DNA of 64,000 nt, taken from assembly GCF_001905725.1 (NCBI RefSeq), contig NZ_LIWB01000002.1, forward strand, positions 599,137-663,136, in the 5' to 3' direction. Of the stretch, positions 1 to 7,713 are shown one piece after another. Each line of letters starts with the position of its first letter. Positions within the stretch are counted from its first letter, which is position 1. The translations under genes and the position numbers were made by a program. The stretch comes from Streptomyces sp. CB02400 (GTDB lineage: Bacteria; Actinomycetota; Actinomycetes; Streptomycetales; Streptomycetaceae). The notes beneath the pieces are model-generated. The model was not told where the DNA came from, searched no databases, and saw only the letters and a list, made by a program, of their open reading frames with translations.

Positions 1-132
1 CGTGAACCGTTGGCCATAACCAACCCCCTTGTGCTGACACGCACTTGTAGAGCGCGGGCCTCTCCCGAGTGTAGACACGGAATGTCACCCTTGGGGTACG
101 AAGAGTGAAAGCCGAAAGGAAAGGGGAGCACG

Positions 133-342
133 GTGAAGGCACGACACTCGGCGCTCTGCGTCGAAGAAGCGGAGGAAGTGGTGAAGGAATTGCGGGCGGC
201 ACTCGCGAAGGCCGGAATTTCCCTGCCGTCACTGGGGCTGGACCCGGTGAGTCTCGCGCGGGAGGCGCCCTGTCCACTCATCGAATTGGGGCGGTGTTCG
301 GTGGAGACGGCGCGGCGGATCGCGGCGGCGGTGATGCGGTGA
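133..342 (+). CDS. Small hypothetical protein (69 aa)
   Basis: Unrecognised 69-residue protein. It looks like a single helical domain: an Ala/Glu-rich first helix (residues 8-28), a Pro/Leu linker and a second helix ending in TARRIAAAVMR. It has no signal peptide or membrane segment. The GTG start at 133 is chosen because AAAGGGGAG lies just upstream. Its TGA stop overlaps the GTG start of the next gene, so the two are probably translated together. Codon bias is that of the genome. I recall similar small-protein pairs as conserved hypotheticals in Streptomyces but cannot give a function. Confidence 0.7.
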   Translation: MKARHSALCVEEAEEVVKELRAALAKAGISLPSLGLDPVSLAREAPCPLIELGRCSVETARRIAAAVMR

Positions 343-554
343 AGCCGCCCGTCGGCGCGTATGTCGTGGACACCAGGACCGAGCGGATCGGCGTGGTCAT
401 GGGGCATGAGGGGCCCTACGTCCAGCTGAGACCGTACGGCGGCGGCCGGGAGTGGGACGCCGACCCGGGTGTCGTACGGCACGCGACCCCCGCCGAGCGG
501 CTGCGCGCGGCGACGGCGTACGCCAATGCCCGGAGTCGCGGTGAGGTGCCCTGA
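339..554 (+). CDS. Small hypothetical protein (71 aa), coupled to the gene before it
   Basis: Unrecognised 71-residue protein. The core (PPVGAYVVDTRT, then RIGVVMG, VQLRPYGGG) reads as a small beta-barrel-like fold, followed by an Ala-rich helix. The same frame is open upstream to 105, but a GTG at 339 overlapping the TGA of the preceding gene is the natural start and gives a compact domain; the upstream extension would be read through another gene. This family of short proteins occurs in Streptomyces beside regulatory small genes (from memory). It ends 21 bases before recO, so it may share that transcript. Confidence 0.65.
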   Translation: MKPPVGAYVVDTRTERIGVVMGHEGPYVQLRPYGGGREWDADPGVVRHATPAERLRAATAYANARSRGEVP

Positions 555-575
555 ACGTGGGCGACAATGGATGCC

Positions 576-1322
576 ATGAGTCTGTTCCGCGACGACGGCA
601 TCGTGCTGCGCACCCAGAAGCTGGGTGAGGCGGACCGGATCATCACACTGCTCACGCGCGGTCACGGGCGGGTACGCGCGGTGGCGAGGGGCGTGCGCCG
701 GACGAAGTCGAAGTTCGGTGCGCGTCTCGAACCGTTCTCGCACGTGGACGTGCAGTTCTTCTCGAAGGGGAGCGAGCTGATCGGGCGCGGTCTGCCGCTG
801 TGCACGCAGAGCGAGACGATCGCGCCGTACGGTGGCGGGATCGTGACGGATTACGCGCGGTACACGGCCGGGACGGCCATGCTGGAGACCGCCGAGCGGT
901 TCACCGATCACGAGGGCGAGCCGGCGGTGCAGCAGTACCTGCTGCTGGTCGGGGCCCTGCGGACGCTGGCGAGGGGCGAGCACGCGCCGCATCTGGTGCT
1001 CGACGCGTTCCTGCTGCGCTCCCTCGCCGTCAACGGGTACGCGCCCAGCTTCACCGACTGCGCGAAGTGCGGCATGCCCGGACCGAACCGGTTCTTCTCG
1101 GTCGCGTCCGGCGGTGTCGTCTGCGCCGACTGCCGGGTGCCCGGCAGCGTCGTACCCTCGCCGCAGGCCCTGGGACTCCTCGGAGCGCTGCTTACGGGAG
1201 ACTGGGAGACCGCGGACGCGTGCGAGGCGCGGTACGTCCGGGAGGGGAGCGGGCTGGTGTCCGCCTACCTGCACTGGCATCTGGAGCGCGGGCTGCGCTC
1301 GCTCCGATACGTAGAGAAGTAA
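576..1322 (+). CDS. recO: DNA repair protein RecO
   Basis: RecO mediates loading of RecA in the RecFOR gap-repair pathway and binds and anneals single-stranded DNA. The 248-residue product has the N-terminal OB-fold signature (GIVLRTQKLGEADRI, near residue 8) and a C-terminal zinc-finger pattern of two CxxC pairs (CAKC and CADC, about residues 165-190), as in bacterial RecO of usual length 240-260. An ATG nine bases further upstream (567) would add MDA; 576 is preferred because family members start MSLFRDDG. No strong ribosome site is visible. It is followed 21 bases later by uppS, a common actinobacterial pairing. Confidence 0.92.
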   Translation: MSLFRDDGIVLRTQKLGEADRIITLLTRGHGRVRAVARGVRRTKSKFGARLEPFSHVDVQFFSKGSELIGRGLPLCTQSETIAPYGGGIVTDYARYTAGTAMLETAERFTDHEGEPAVQQYLLLVGALRTLARGEHAPHLVLDAFLLRSLAVNGYAPSFTDCAKCGMPGPNRFFSVASGGVVCADCRVPGSVVPSPQALGLLGALLTGDWETADACEARYVREGSGLVSAYLHWHLERGLRSLRYVEK

Positions 1323-1343
1323 GCACGAGGAGACGAGAGACAC

Positions 1344-2177
1344 ATGGTGGTACGCGGGTTCCTGGGGCGTCAGCGCCAGGAGTACAGGACGCCGGAACCG
1401 CACCCGTCCGGCGCGCGGCCCCCGAAGATCCCCGGGGAACTGGTCCCCAAGCATGTGGCGATCGTCATGGACGGCAACGGGCGGTGGGCGAAGGAGCGGG
1501 GGCTGCCGCGTACCGAGGGGCACAAGGTCGGCGCCGAGCGGGTGCTGGACGTGCTCCAGGGCGGGATCGAGATGGGGGTCGGCGCGATCTCGCTGTACGC
1601 CTTCTCCACCGAGAACTGGAAGCGGTCGCCGGACGAGGTGCGCTTCCTGATGAACTTCAACCGGGACTTCATCCGCAAGACGCGCGACACGCTCGACGAG
1701 CTGGGGATCCGGGTGCGGTGGGTCGGGCGGATGCCCAAGCTGTGGAAGTCGGTGGCCAAGGAGCTCCAGGTCGCCCAGGAGCAGACGAAGGACAACGACC
1801 GACTGACGCTGTACTTCTGCATGAACTATGGCGGGCGGGCGGAGATCGCGGACGCCGCGCAGGCGCTCGCGGAGGACGTGCGGGCCGGTCGGCTCGATCC
1901 GTCGAAGGTCAACGAGAAGACCCTCCAGAGGTACATGTACTACCCGGACATGCCGGACGTGGACCTGTTCCTGCGGCCGAGCGGGGAGCAGCGGACGTCG
2001 AACTACCTGCTGTGGCAGAGCGCGTACGCCGAGATGGTCTTCCAGGACGTCCTGTGGCCGGACTTCGACCGGCGTGACCTGTGGCGGGCGTGCCTGGAGT
2101 TCGCCTCCCGTGACCGGCGGTTCGGTGGGGCGATCCCGAACGAGGAGCTGCTGGCCATGGAGGGCAGGCAGGAGTAG
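1344..2177 (+). CDS. uppS: Isoprenyl (undecaprenyl) diphosphate synthase
   Basis: Cis-prenyltransferase that condenses isopentenyl diphosphate onto an allylic primer to make the C55-type lipid carrier for peptidoglycan and wall polymers. Hallmarks are [10 protein letters not shown] with the catalytic Asp (about residue 43), FSTENWKR with the conserved Asn/Trp region (about residue 90), and the C-terminal [15 protein letters not shown] stretch containing the diphosphate-binding Arg/Ser residues. At 277 residues it carries a 35-residue N-terminal extension compared with E. coli UppS, typical of actinobacteria. A GAGGAGACGAG ribosome site precedes the ATG. It probably forms an operon with recO. 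Confidence 0.93.
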   Translation: MVVRGFLGRQRQEYRTPEPHPSGARPPKIPGELVPKHVAIVMDGNGRWAKERGLPRTEGHKVGAERVLDVLQGGIEMGVGAISLYAFSTENWKRSPDEVRFLMNFNRDFIRKTRDTLDELGIRVRWVGRMPKLWKSVAKELQVAQEQTKDNDRLTLYFCMNYGGRAEIADAAQALAEDVRAGRLDPSKVNEKTLQRYMYYPDMPDVDLFLRPSGEQRTSNYLLWQSAYAEMVFQDVLWPDFDRRDLWRACLEFASRDRRFGGAIPNEELLAMEGRQE

Positions 2178-2223
2178 CCGGCGTTACGATCACGGCTCGT
2201 CACCGAAGGACCGGGGAGGGGCC

Positions 2224-2766
2224 GTGACGGAACAGGCCGTGACGCTGGACGAGGAGACCGTCGAGCTGGAGTTCGTACAGCTCCGGGAGGACATGGCGGA
2301 CGCCGTGCGGCTGGTGATCCGCAAGCGCGGCGGCGTCACGCGTCTGCTGAACCACCCCGCCTTCCTCGCCTGCGTCGTGTCGGCGGGGATCGTGCTCGTC
2401 GTCCTCGGCGTCCTGAACGGCGAGGCGGCGGGGGTGGGGTGGGGTGTGGGCCTCACGGCATGGACGGTGGCGGTGTTCCTGAGCCCTGGTACCTCGGCCG
2501 GCCGCATGCTCGAGGCGAACAGGCATCACGGTCTGATTCGGATCACCGTCGGCTCCGGGGGTGTGCGCATGGTCAGCGAGCACAGTGATCTGCGCATGGG
2601 GTGGGCCAACTTCGGCAGTTACGCGGAGTCCGGGCGGGTTTTCGTACTGCGCAGCCCCGACCGGGCGGGGAATTGTGCGGTGGTGCTGGTGAAGCAGGGG
2701 GTTCGTGGGGAGCGGGGGGTGGAGCGGTTGCGGGAGCTGCTCGATCGGCATCTGGCCCGTGTGTGA
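2224..2766 (+). CDS. Predicted membrane protein, YcxB-like C-terminal domain
   Basis: Protein of about 180 residues. An N-terminal EFVQLREDMADAVRLVIRKR region precedes two closely spaced hydrophobic segments (about residues 45-65 and 70-88), and the C-terminal half (ITVGSGGVRMVSEHSDLRMGWANFGSYAES) matches the pattern of the YcxB-like cytoplasmic domain, a family of unknown function. The GTG at 2224 follows GGACCGGGGAGGGGC. The open frame extends further upstream inside uppS, but that part is its shadow. It is in the same direction as recO-uppS with a 46-base gap and could be the last gene of that transcript. Confidence 0.75.
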   Translation: MTEQAVTLDEETVELEFVQLREDMADAVRLVIRKRGGVTRLLNHPAFLACVVSAGIVLVVLGVLNGEAAGVGWGVGLTAWTVAVFLSPGTSAGRMLEANRHHGLIRITVGSGGVRMVSEHSDLRMGWANFGSYAESGRVFVLRSPDRAGNCAVVLVKQGVRGERGVERLRELLDRHLARV

Positions 2767-2851
2767 CGGGTGCCCGGTGGTGTGGCCGGGCGGGGGGTGT
2801 TCGCGCAGCCCGGCGCTTGCGGGGTGCCGTCGCGCCCACCCGTGCCGCCCT

Positions 2852-2892
2852 GGGGGCACCTCCCAGGCCTTTAAGGCACTGGGGGAGGCACG
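2852..2892. repeat. Imperfect palindrome (REP/hairpin-like element)
   Basis: The left arm containing CACCTCCCAGGCCTT can pair with the right arm AAGGCACTGGGGGAGG, with a small bulge. The element lies between the stop of the YcxB-like gene and the stop of zur, so it could serve as a bidirectional terminator for these convergent genes. I recall similar G-rich hairpins as dispersed intergenic elements in Streptomyces, but only one copy is seen here. Confidence 0.45.
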
Positions 2893-2908
2893 ACTGCCCG
2901 CGGCTGCG

Positions 2909-3319
2909 TTACACCGCCGCGCAGTCCGCGCACGTGCCGAAGATCTCCACCGTGTGGGCCACGTTGACGTAGCCGTGTTCCGCTGCGATGGCTTCTGCCC
3001 ACTTCTCCACCGCCGGGCCCTCCACCTCGACCGCCTTGCCGCAGTTGCGGCAGACCAGGTGGTGGTGGTGGTCGCCGGTGGAGCAGCGGCGGTAGACGGA
3101 CTCGCCGTCGGCGGTGCGCAGGACGTCGACCTCGCCGGCGTCGGCGAGGGACTGAAGGGTGCGGTAGACCGTGGTGAGCCCGACCGAGTCGCCCTTGTGC
3201 TTGAGCATGTCGTGGAGTTCCTGCGCGCTGCGGAACTCGTCGACCTCCTGAAGGCACGCCGCCACAGCGGCACGCTGCCGGGTGGAGCGGCCCTTCACGG
3301 GCGGTCCTGCGGTCGTCAC
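2909..3319 (-). CDS. zur: Zinc uptake regulator Zur (Fur family)
   Basis: Zinc-dependent repressor of zinc uptake genes. The 136-residue protein has the Fur winged-helix N-terminus (RSTRQRAAVAACLQEVDEFRSAQELH, then LTTVYRTLQSLADAGEVD), the metal-binding HHHHLVCRNCGK segment (about residues 83-94) and a C-terminal CADC pair that forms the structural zinc site with the first CxxC. The GTG start follows GAGGAGGCAATCCG. It is the first gene upstream of znuB-znuC-znuA on the same strand, but in this orientation it is last in the transcript order (znuA, znuC, znuB, zur). Targets are probably the two boxes upstream of znuA. Confidence 0.92.
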   Translation of the reverse strand: MTTAGPPVKGRSTRQRAAVAACLQEVDEFRSAQELHDMLKHKGDSVGLTTVYRTLQSLADAGEVDVLRTADGESVYRRCSTGDHHHHLVCRNCGKAVEVEGPAVEKWAEAIAAEHGYVNVAHTVEIFGTCADCAAV

Positions 3320-3384
3320 CGGATTGCCTCCTCACATCTGGCCCCGTCTGCCCGGGCCATTGTGCCAGCCCGGGCAGCGGCGAG

Positions 3385-4287
3385 TCAGGCGCCGACCTCG
3401 TCGGCCACCTTGCGGCTGGCCGGAAGCGCGCACTCCGCGGGGTCGCCGCCGGGTTGTGCGGCGGCCAGCGCCCGGGCGCGGCGGCGGGCCAGCGGGGCGG
3501 CCAGCGCGGTCAGCGCGATGAACGCGCCGATGGTCAGCAGCACGATCGTCGCGCCGGGCGGCACGTCCTGGTAGTACGAGGTGACCGTGCCGCCGATGGT
3601 CACGCTCACGCCGATCGCGACGGCGATGGCGAAGGTGGCGGCGAAGCTGCGGGTGAGCTGCTGGGCCGCCGCTACGGGGACCACCATGAGCGCGCTCACC
3701 AGCAGCAGGCCGACCACGCGCATGGCGACGGAGACCGTGACCGCGGCCGTGACCGCCGTGAGCAGGTTCAGGAACCGCACCGGGAGGCCCGTCACCCGCG
3801 CGAACTCCTCGTCCTGGCTGACGGCGAAGAGCTGTCGGCGCAGGCCGACGGTGACCAGGACCACGAACGCGGCCAGCAGACAGATCGCGGTCACGTCGGA
3901 CTCGGAGACCGTGGACAGGGAGCCGAAGAGGAACGAGGAGAGGTTGGTGGTGGAGCCGCCGGGGGCGAGGTTGATGAACATGACGCCGCCGGCCATACCG
4001 CCGTAGAAGAGCATCGCGAGGGCGATGTCGCCGCGGGTCCTGGCGTACCAGCGGACCAGTTCCATGAAGACGGCGCCGAGGACGGAGACGAGCGTCGCCA
4101 TCCACACCGGGGACCAGCTGAGCAGGAAGCCGAGGCCGACACCGGTCATGGCGACGTGGCCGATGCCGTCGCCCATGAGGGCCTGGCGGCGCTGGACGAG
4201 GTAGATGCCGACGGCGGGGGCGGTGATGCCGACCAGGACGGCGGCGAGCAGCGCCCGCTGCATGAAGGCGTAGTCGAGGATGTCCAT
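3385..4287 (-). CDS. znuB: Zinc ABC transporter permease
   Basis: Integral membrane permease of the ABC-3 metal-uptake family, which forms the channel for zinc passed on by the lipoprotein ZnuA. It has 300 residues and about eight hydrophobic segments, beginning MDILDYAFMQRALLAAVLVGITAP and including the typical QRRQALMGDGIGHVAMTGVGLG loop, the probable ATPase contact. The ATG lies five bases from the stop of znuC, so translation is probably coupled. The C-terminus has a basic and acidic tail after the last helix (RRRARALAAAQPGG). The neighbours zur, znuC and znuA set the substrate as zinc. Confidence 0.9.
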   Translation of the reverse strand: MDILDYAFMQRALLAAVLVGITAPAVGIYLVQRRQALMGDGIGHVAMTGVGLGFLLSWSPVWMATLVSVLGAVFMELVRWYARTRGDIALAMLFYGGMAGGVMFINLAPGGSTTNLSSFLFGSLSTVSESDVTAICLLAAFVVLVTVGLRRQLFAVSQDEEFARVTGLPVRFLNLLTAVTAAVTVSVAMRVVGLLLVSALMVVPVAAAQQLTRSFAATFAIAVAIGVSVTIGGTVTSYYQDVPPGATIVLLTIGAFIALTALAAPLARRRARALAAAQPGGDPAECALPASRKVADEVGA

Positions 4288-4292
4288 CGGAT

Positions 4293-5063
4293 TCAGCTCA
4301 GCAGTCCTGTGCGGATCGGTTCGGCGCCCGCGGGGGCGTGCGGGTGGACGTGGTCGTGGCCGGGCAGGGCGTGCTGGCCGACGGCCTTGGGGGGCGGGCC
4401 GTCGTGCAGGACGCAGCCGTCGCGGAGCACGACCGCCCGGTCGATCAGGGGCTCCAGGGGGCCCAGTTCGTGCAGGACGAGGAGGACCGTGGCGCCCTCG
4501 GAGACCTGGTGCCGCAGCGTCTCGGCGAGGATCTCCTGGCTGGCCAGGTCGACGCCCGCCATCGGCTCGTCCATGATCAGCAGGTCGGGGGCGGCGGCGA
4601 GCGCGCGGGCGATCAGGACCCGCTGGTGCTGGCCGCCGGAGAGGGCGTCGACGGAGTCCTTCGCGCGGTCCGCCATGCCGACCAGGTCCAGGGCGTTGCG
4701 TACGGCCTCGTGGTCGGTCCTGCGGAAGAGGCCGAAGCGGGTGCGGGCCAGGCGGCCGGAGGAGACGACCTCGGTGACCGTGGCGGGCACGCCGCCGGCG
4801 GCGGTGGTGCGCTGCGGGACGTAGCCCACGCGCGCCCAGTCGCGGAACCGGTGCCGCGGGGTGCCGAACAGCTCGATCTCCCCGGTGCTGACGGGCACTT
4901 GGCCGATGACGCTGCGTACGGCCGTCGACTTGCCGGAGCCGTTGGCGCCGAGCAGGGCGACGACCTCACCGCGGTGCACGGTGAGGTCGATGCCGCGCAG
5001 GACGGGGCGCGAGCCCAGCTCGGCGCGGACGCCGCGCAGGGAAATGACGGGCTCGGTCGTCAT
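4293..5063 (-). CDS. znuC: Zinc ABC transporter ATP-binding protein
   Basis: ATPase of the zinc importer, with a Walker A GANGSGKST (about residue 38), signature LSGGQHQRVLIARAL, and Walker B LLIMDEP followed by the H-loop LLVLHELG. The ATG at 5063 is chosen because GGAGGACGGC lies directly upstream; longer open frame on the same strand runs through znuA and is a shadow. The C-terminal tail is rich in His (GHDHVHPHAPAG), a feature seen in zinc-importer ATPases that may bind metal. It lies between znuA and znuB in one operon. Confidence 0.92.
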   Translation of the reverse strand: MTTEPVISLRGVRAELGSRPVLRGIDLTVHRGEVVALLGANGSGKSTAVRSVIGQVPVSTGEIELFGTPRHRFRDWARVGYVPQRTTAAGGVPATVTEVVSSGRLARTRFGLFRRTDHEAVRNALDLVGMADRAKDSVDALSGGQHQRVLIARALAAAPDLLIMDEPMAGVDLASQEILAETLRHQVSEGATVLLVLHELGPLEPLIDRAVVLRDGCVLHDGPPPKAVGQHALPGHDHVHPHAPAGAEPIRTGLLS

Positions 5064-5086
5064 GCCGTCCTCCGGTGGTTCGTCGG

Positions 5087-6088
5087 TCACTTGGTTCCCA
5101 GGGCCGTCTGGAGGGCCTTGAGGTTGGCTTCCATGACCTGGAAGTAGTCGTCGCCGCGGGAGGCGTCGGTGATGCCCTCGATCGGGTCGAGGACGTCCGT
5201 CTTCAGTCCGGTGTCGCCGGCGAGGGTCTTGGCGGTCTTGTCGCTGACGAGCGTCTCGTAGAAGACGGTGGTGACGCCGTCGGCCTTCGCCATCGCCTGG
5301 AGTTCCTTCACGCGGGCCCCGCTGGGCTCGGTCTCGGGGTCCAGGCCGCTGATGGCCTCCTCGGTCAGGCCGTAGCGCTCGGCGAGGTAGCCGAAGGCGG
5401 CGTGGGTGGTGATGAAGACGTCGGTCTTCTTGTCCGCGAGGCCGGTCTTGAACTTCTCGTCGAGGTCGTTCAGCTTGCCGACCAGGGCCGCGGTGTTCTT
5501 CTTGTAGTCGGCGGCGTGGTCGGGGTCGGCCTTCTCGAAGGCCTTGCCGACGCCCTCGGCGACCTCGGCGTACTTGACCGGGTCGAGCCAGATGTGGGGG
5601 TCCTTGCCGCCCTCGTGCTCGTGCTCGTGGCCGTGTTCCTCTTCGGCGTGCCCCTCCTCGGCGTGCTCCTCCTCGGAGTGCTCCTCCTCGTGGCCGCCGA
5701 CCTCGGTGCCGTGCTCCTCCAGGGAGGTCAGGGTCGCCGCGTCGATCTTCGTCTCCACCGGGGACTGGCCGATGGCCTCGTCGACGGTGGGCTGGAGGCC
5801 CTTGAGGTAGAGCGCCGCGTCGGACTCCTCGAGCTGCGCGGTCTGCTTGGCGCTGATCTCCAGGTCGTGCGGTTCCTGGCCGGGCTCGGTGAGACTGGTG
5901 ACGCTGACGTGCTCGCCGCCGATCTGCTCGGCGAGGAAGGCCATCGGGTAGAACGACGCGACGACGTCGAACTTGTCGGTGTTGCCCGCGGCGGCGCTGT
6001 CGGAGGAACAGGCGGTCAGGGTGCCGAGACCGAGGGCGGTGACCGCGGCCAGAGCGGCCGTGGATATGTAGTGTCGTCGTACGTTCAT
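5087..6088 (-). CDS. znuA: Zinc-binding lipoprotein ZnuA
   Basis: Solute-binding protein of the zinc importer. The N-terminus is a lipoprotein signal (hydrophobic AALAAVTALGLG, lipobox LTAC, mature Cys near residue 27). Typical ZnuA parts are VASFYPMAFLAEQIGG, the PHDLE metal ligand motif, an Asp/His/Glu-rich mobile loop (about residues 135-160, many HE pairs) and the HIWLDP and TTHAAFGY His ligands. ATG 6088 (MNVRRHYIS) is preferred over 6106 and 6097 because the signal peptide begins there. There is no good ribosome site before it, and a candidate Zur box overlaps the start codon, so the message may be leaderless. It is the first gene of the znuACB-zur transcript. Confidence 0.92.
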   Translation of the reverse strand: MNVRRHYISTAALAAVTALGLGTLTACSSDSAAAGNTDKFDVVASFYPMAFLAEQIGGEHVSVTSLTEPGQEPHDLEISAKQTAQLEESDAALYLKGLQPTVDEAIGQSPVETKIDAATLTSLEEHGTEVGGHEEEHSEEEHAEEGHAEEEHGHEHEHEGGKDPHIWLDPVKYAEVAEGVGKAFEKADPDHAADYKKNTAALVGKLNDLDEKFKTGLADKKTDVFITTHAAFGYLAERYGLTEEAISGLDPETEPSGARVKELQAMAKADGVTTVFYETLVSDKTAKTLAGDTGLKTDVLDPIEGITDASRGDDYFQVMEANLKALQTALGTK

Positions 6089-6102
6089 GACACTCATTTT
6101 CA
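6088..6102 (-). promoter_or_regulatory. Candidate Zur box overlapping znuA start
   Basis: Read on the minus strand, TGAAAATGAGTGTCA fits the 7-1-7 inverted-repeat Zur pattern (TGaaAATnATTttCA type) known from Streptomyces. Its last base is the A of the znuA ATG, so bound Zur would block the initiation region itself. The site call is by eye. Confidence 0.6.
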
Positions 6103-6109
6103 ACAAATA

Positions 6110-6124
6110 TGGAAACCGTTGTCA
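6110..6124 (-). promoter_or_regulatory. Second candidate Zur box and -35 region of znuA
   Basis: On the minus strand TGACAACGGTTTCCA is a 7-1-7 imperfect palindrome of the same type, 7 bases from the first box. It overlaps a TTGACA hexamer that would serve as the -35 element. A -10 about 17 bases downstream would fall in the first Zur box, so Zur bound at both sites would cover the whole promoter. Confidence 0.6.
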
Positions 6125-6249
6125 ACAAAGCACGTGAGGGCGCTGTAGGGGGCACCGAATTGGTCGCGGGGCAGGCCGCGCCGGTAGCCTGAGGGCTTCG
6201 CTGGAAGCAATCTCGCTTCGTCGCCCGTCGTCGTAATGAAGAGAGCACC

Positions 6250-7632
6250 GTGGCCGCCGACAAGATCGACACCATCGTCAGCCTGAGCAAGCGCCGTGGC
6301 TTCGTATTCCCCTGCAGTGAGATCTACGGCGGCCAGCGTGCCGCCTGGGACTATGGACCGCTGGGTGTCGAGCTCAAGGAGAACCTGAAGCGCCAGTGGT
6401 GGCGCTACATGGTCACCTCGCGCGAGGACGTGGTCGGTATCGACTCGTCCGTGATCCTGGCCCCGGACGTGTGGGTCGCCTCCGGCCACGTCGCCACCTT
6501 CACGGACCCGCTGACCGAGTGCACCTCCTGCCACAAGCGGTTCCGCGCGGACCACCTGGAGGAGGCGTACGAGGAGAAGAAGGGCCACGCCCCGGAGAAC
6601 GGCCTCGCCGACCTCAACTGCCCCAACTGCGGCAACAAGGGCACCTTCACCGAGCCCAAGCAGTTCTCGGGTCTGCTCTCCACCCACCTCGGCCCGACGC
6701 AGGACTCCGGCTCCATCGCCTACCTGCGCCCCGAGACCGCCCAGGGCATCTTCACCAACTTCGCCCTGGTGCACACCGCCTCGCGCAAGAAGCCGCCGTT
6801 CGGCATCGCCCAGATGGGCAAGTCCTTCCGCAACGAGATCACGCCCGGCAACTTCATCTTCCGCACCCGCGAGTTCGAGCAGATGGAGATGGAGTTCTTC
6901 GTCAAGCCGGGCGAGGACGAGAAGTGGCAGGAGTACTGGATGGAGCAGCGCTGGAACTGGTACACCGGCCTCGGCATGCGCGAGGAGAACATGCGGTGGT
7001 ACGAGCACCCGCAGGAGAAGCTCTCCCACTACTCCAAGCGCACCGCTGACATCGAGTACCGCTTCCAGTTCGGCGGCAGCGAGTGGGGCGAGCTGGAGGG
7101 CGTCGCCAACCGCACCGACTACGACCTCACCGCCCACTCCAAGGCCTCCGGCCAGGACCTCGCCTACTACGACCAGGAGGCCGGCGAGCGCTGGACTCCG
7201 TACGTCATCGAGCCGGCGGCCGGTGTCGGCCGGGCGATGCTCGCCTTCCTGCTCGACGCGTACGTCGAGGACGAGGCGCCCAACGCCAAGGGCAAGATGG
7301 AGAAGCGGACCGTGCTGCGGCTCGACCACCGCCTCGCGCCGGTGAAGGTCGCGGTGCTTCCGCTGTCCCGCAACGCGGAGCTGTCGCCGAAGGCGAAGGG
7401 TCTCGCGCAGGCCCTGCGCCAGCACTGGAACATCGAGTTCGACGACGCCGGTGCGATCGGGCGCCGTTACCGTCGCCAGGACGAGATCGGTACGCCGTTC
7501 TGTGTCACCGTCGACTTCGACACGCTGGACGACAACGCGGTGACCGTGCGTGAGCGCGACACCATGAAGCAGGAGCGTGTCTCGCTCGACCAGATCGAGG
7601 GGTACCTCGCCTCCCGCCTGATCGGCGCCTAG
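6250..7632 (+). CDS. glyS: Glycyl-tRNA synthetase (alpha2 type)
   Basis: Class II aminoacyl-tRNA synthetase that charges tRNA-Gly. The 460-residue chain starts from a GTG after GAAGAGAGCACC and has motif 1 region [18 protein letters not shown], two CxxC zinc pairs (CTSC and CPNC, about residues 94-125), motif 2 FRNEITPG...[14 protein letters not shown], and motif 3 near [13 protein letters not shown]. The C-terminal anticodon-binding domain begins near [11 protein letters not shown]. It is divergent from znuA across a 160-base gap. The length and zinc insert are usual for the actinobacterial single-polypeptide form. Confidence 0.95.
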   Translation: MAADKIDTIVSLSKRRGFVFPCSEIYGGQRAAWDYGPLGVELKENLKRQWWRYMVTSREDVVGIDSSVILAPDVWVASGHVATFTDPLTECTSCHKRFRADHLEEAYEEKKGHAPENGLADLNCPNCGNKGTFTEPKQFSGLLSTHLGPTQDSGSIAYLRPETAQGIFTNFALVHTASRKKPPFGIAQMGKSFRNEITPGNFIFRTREFEQMEMEFFVKPGEDEKWQEYWMEQRWNWYTGLGMREENMRWYEHPQEKLSHYSKRTADIEYRFQFGGSEWGELEGVANRTDYDLTAHSKASGQDLAYYDQEAGERWTPYVIEPAAGVGRAMLAFLLDAYVEDEAPNAKGKMEKRTVLRLDHRLAPVKVAVLPLSRNAELSPKAKGLAQALRQHWNIEFDDAGAIGRRYRRQDEIGTPFCVTVDFDTLDDNAVTVRERDTMKQERVSLDQIEGYLASRLIGA

Positions 7633-7670
7633 CCGCACCAGGGGGCTCCGCCCCCCGGACACCCGGCCTT

Positions 7671-7699
7671 CGCCCACCCACCGACCCGGTGGGTGGGCG
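7671..7699. terminator. Perfect hairpin between glyS and chitinase gene
   Basis: A 13-base perfect inverted repeat (CGCCCACCCACCG and its complement) has a 3-base loop. It lies between the converging ends of glyS and the chitinase gene with no U-run, as is usual for Streptomyces, so it could terminate both. Confidence 0.75.
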
Positions 7700-7713
7700 A
7701 TGTGCGTTCCGCG

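Noticed and set aside
105..338. N-terminal extension of the second small gene
   Set aside because: A GTG overlapping the previous stop gives a compact domain, and the extension is translated within another gene.
2767..2908. Possible small RNA downstream of the YcxB-like gene
   Set aside because: Only a GC-rich hairpin is visible, better explained as a terminator or repeat element.
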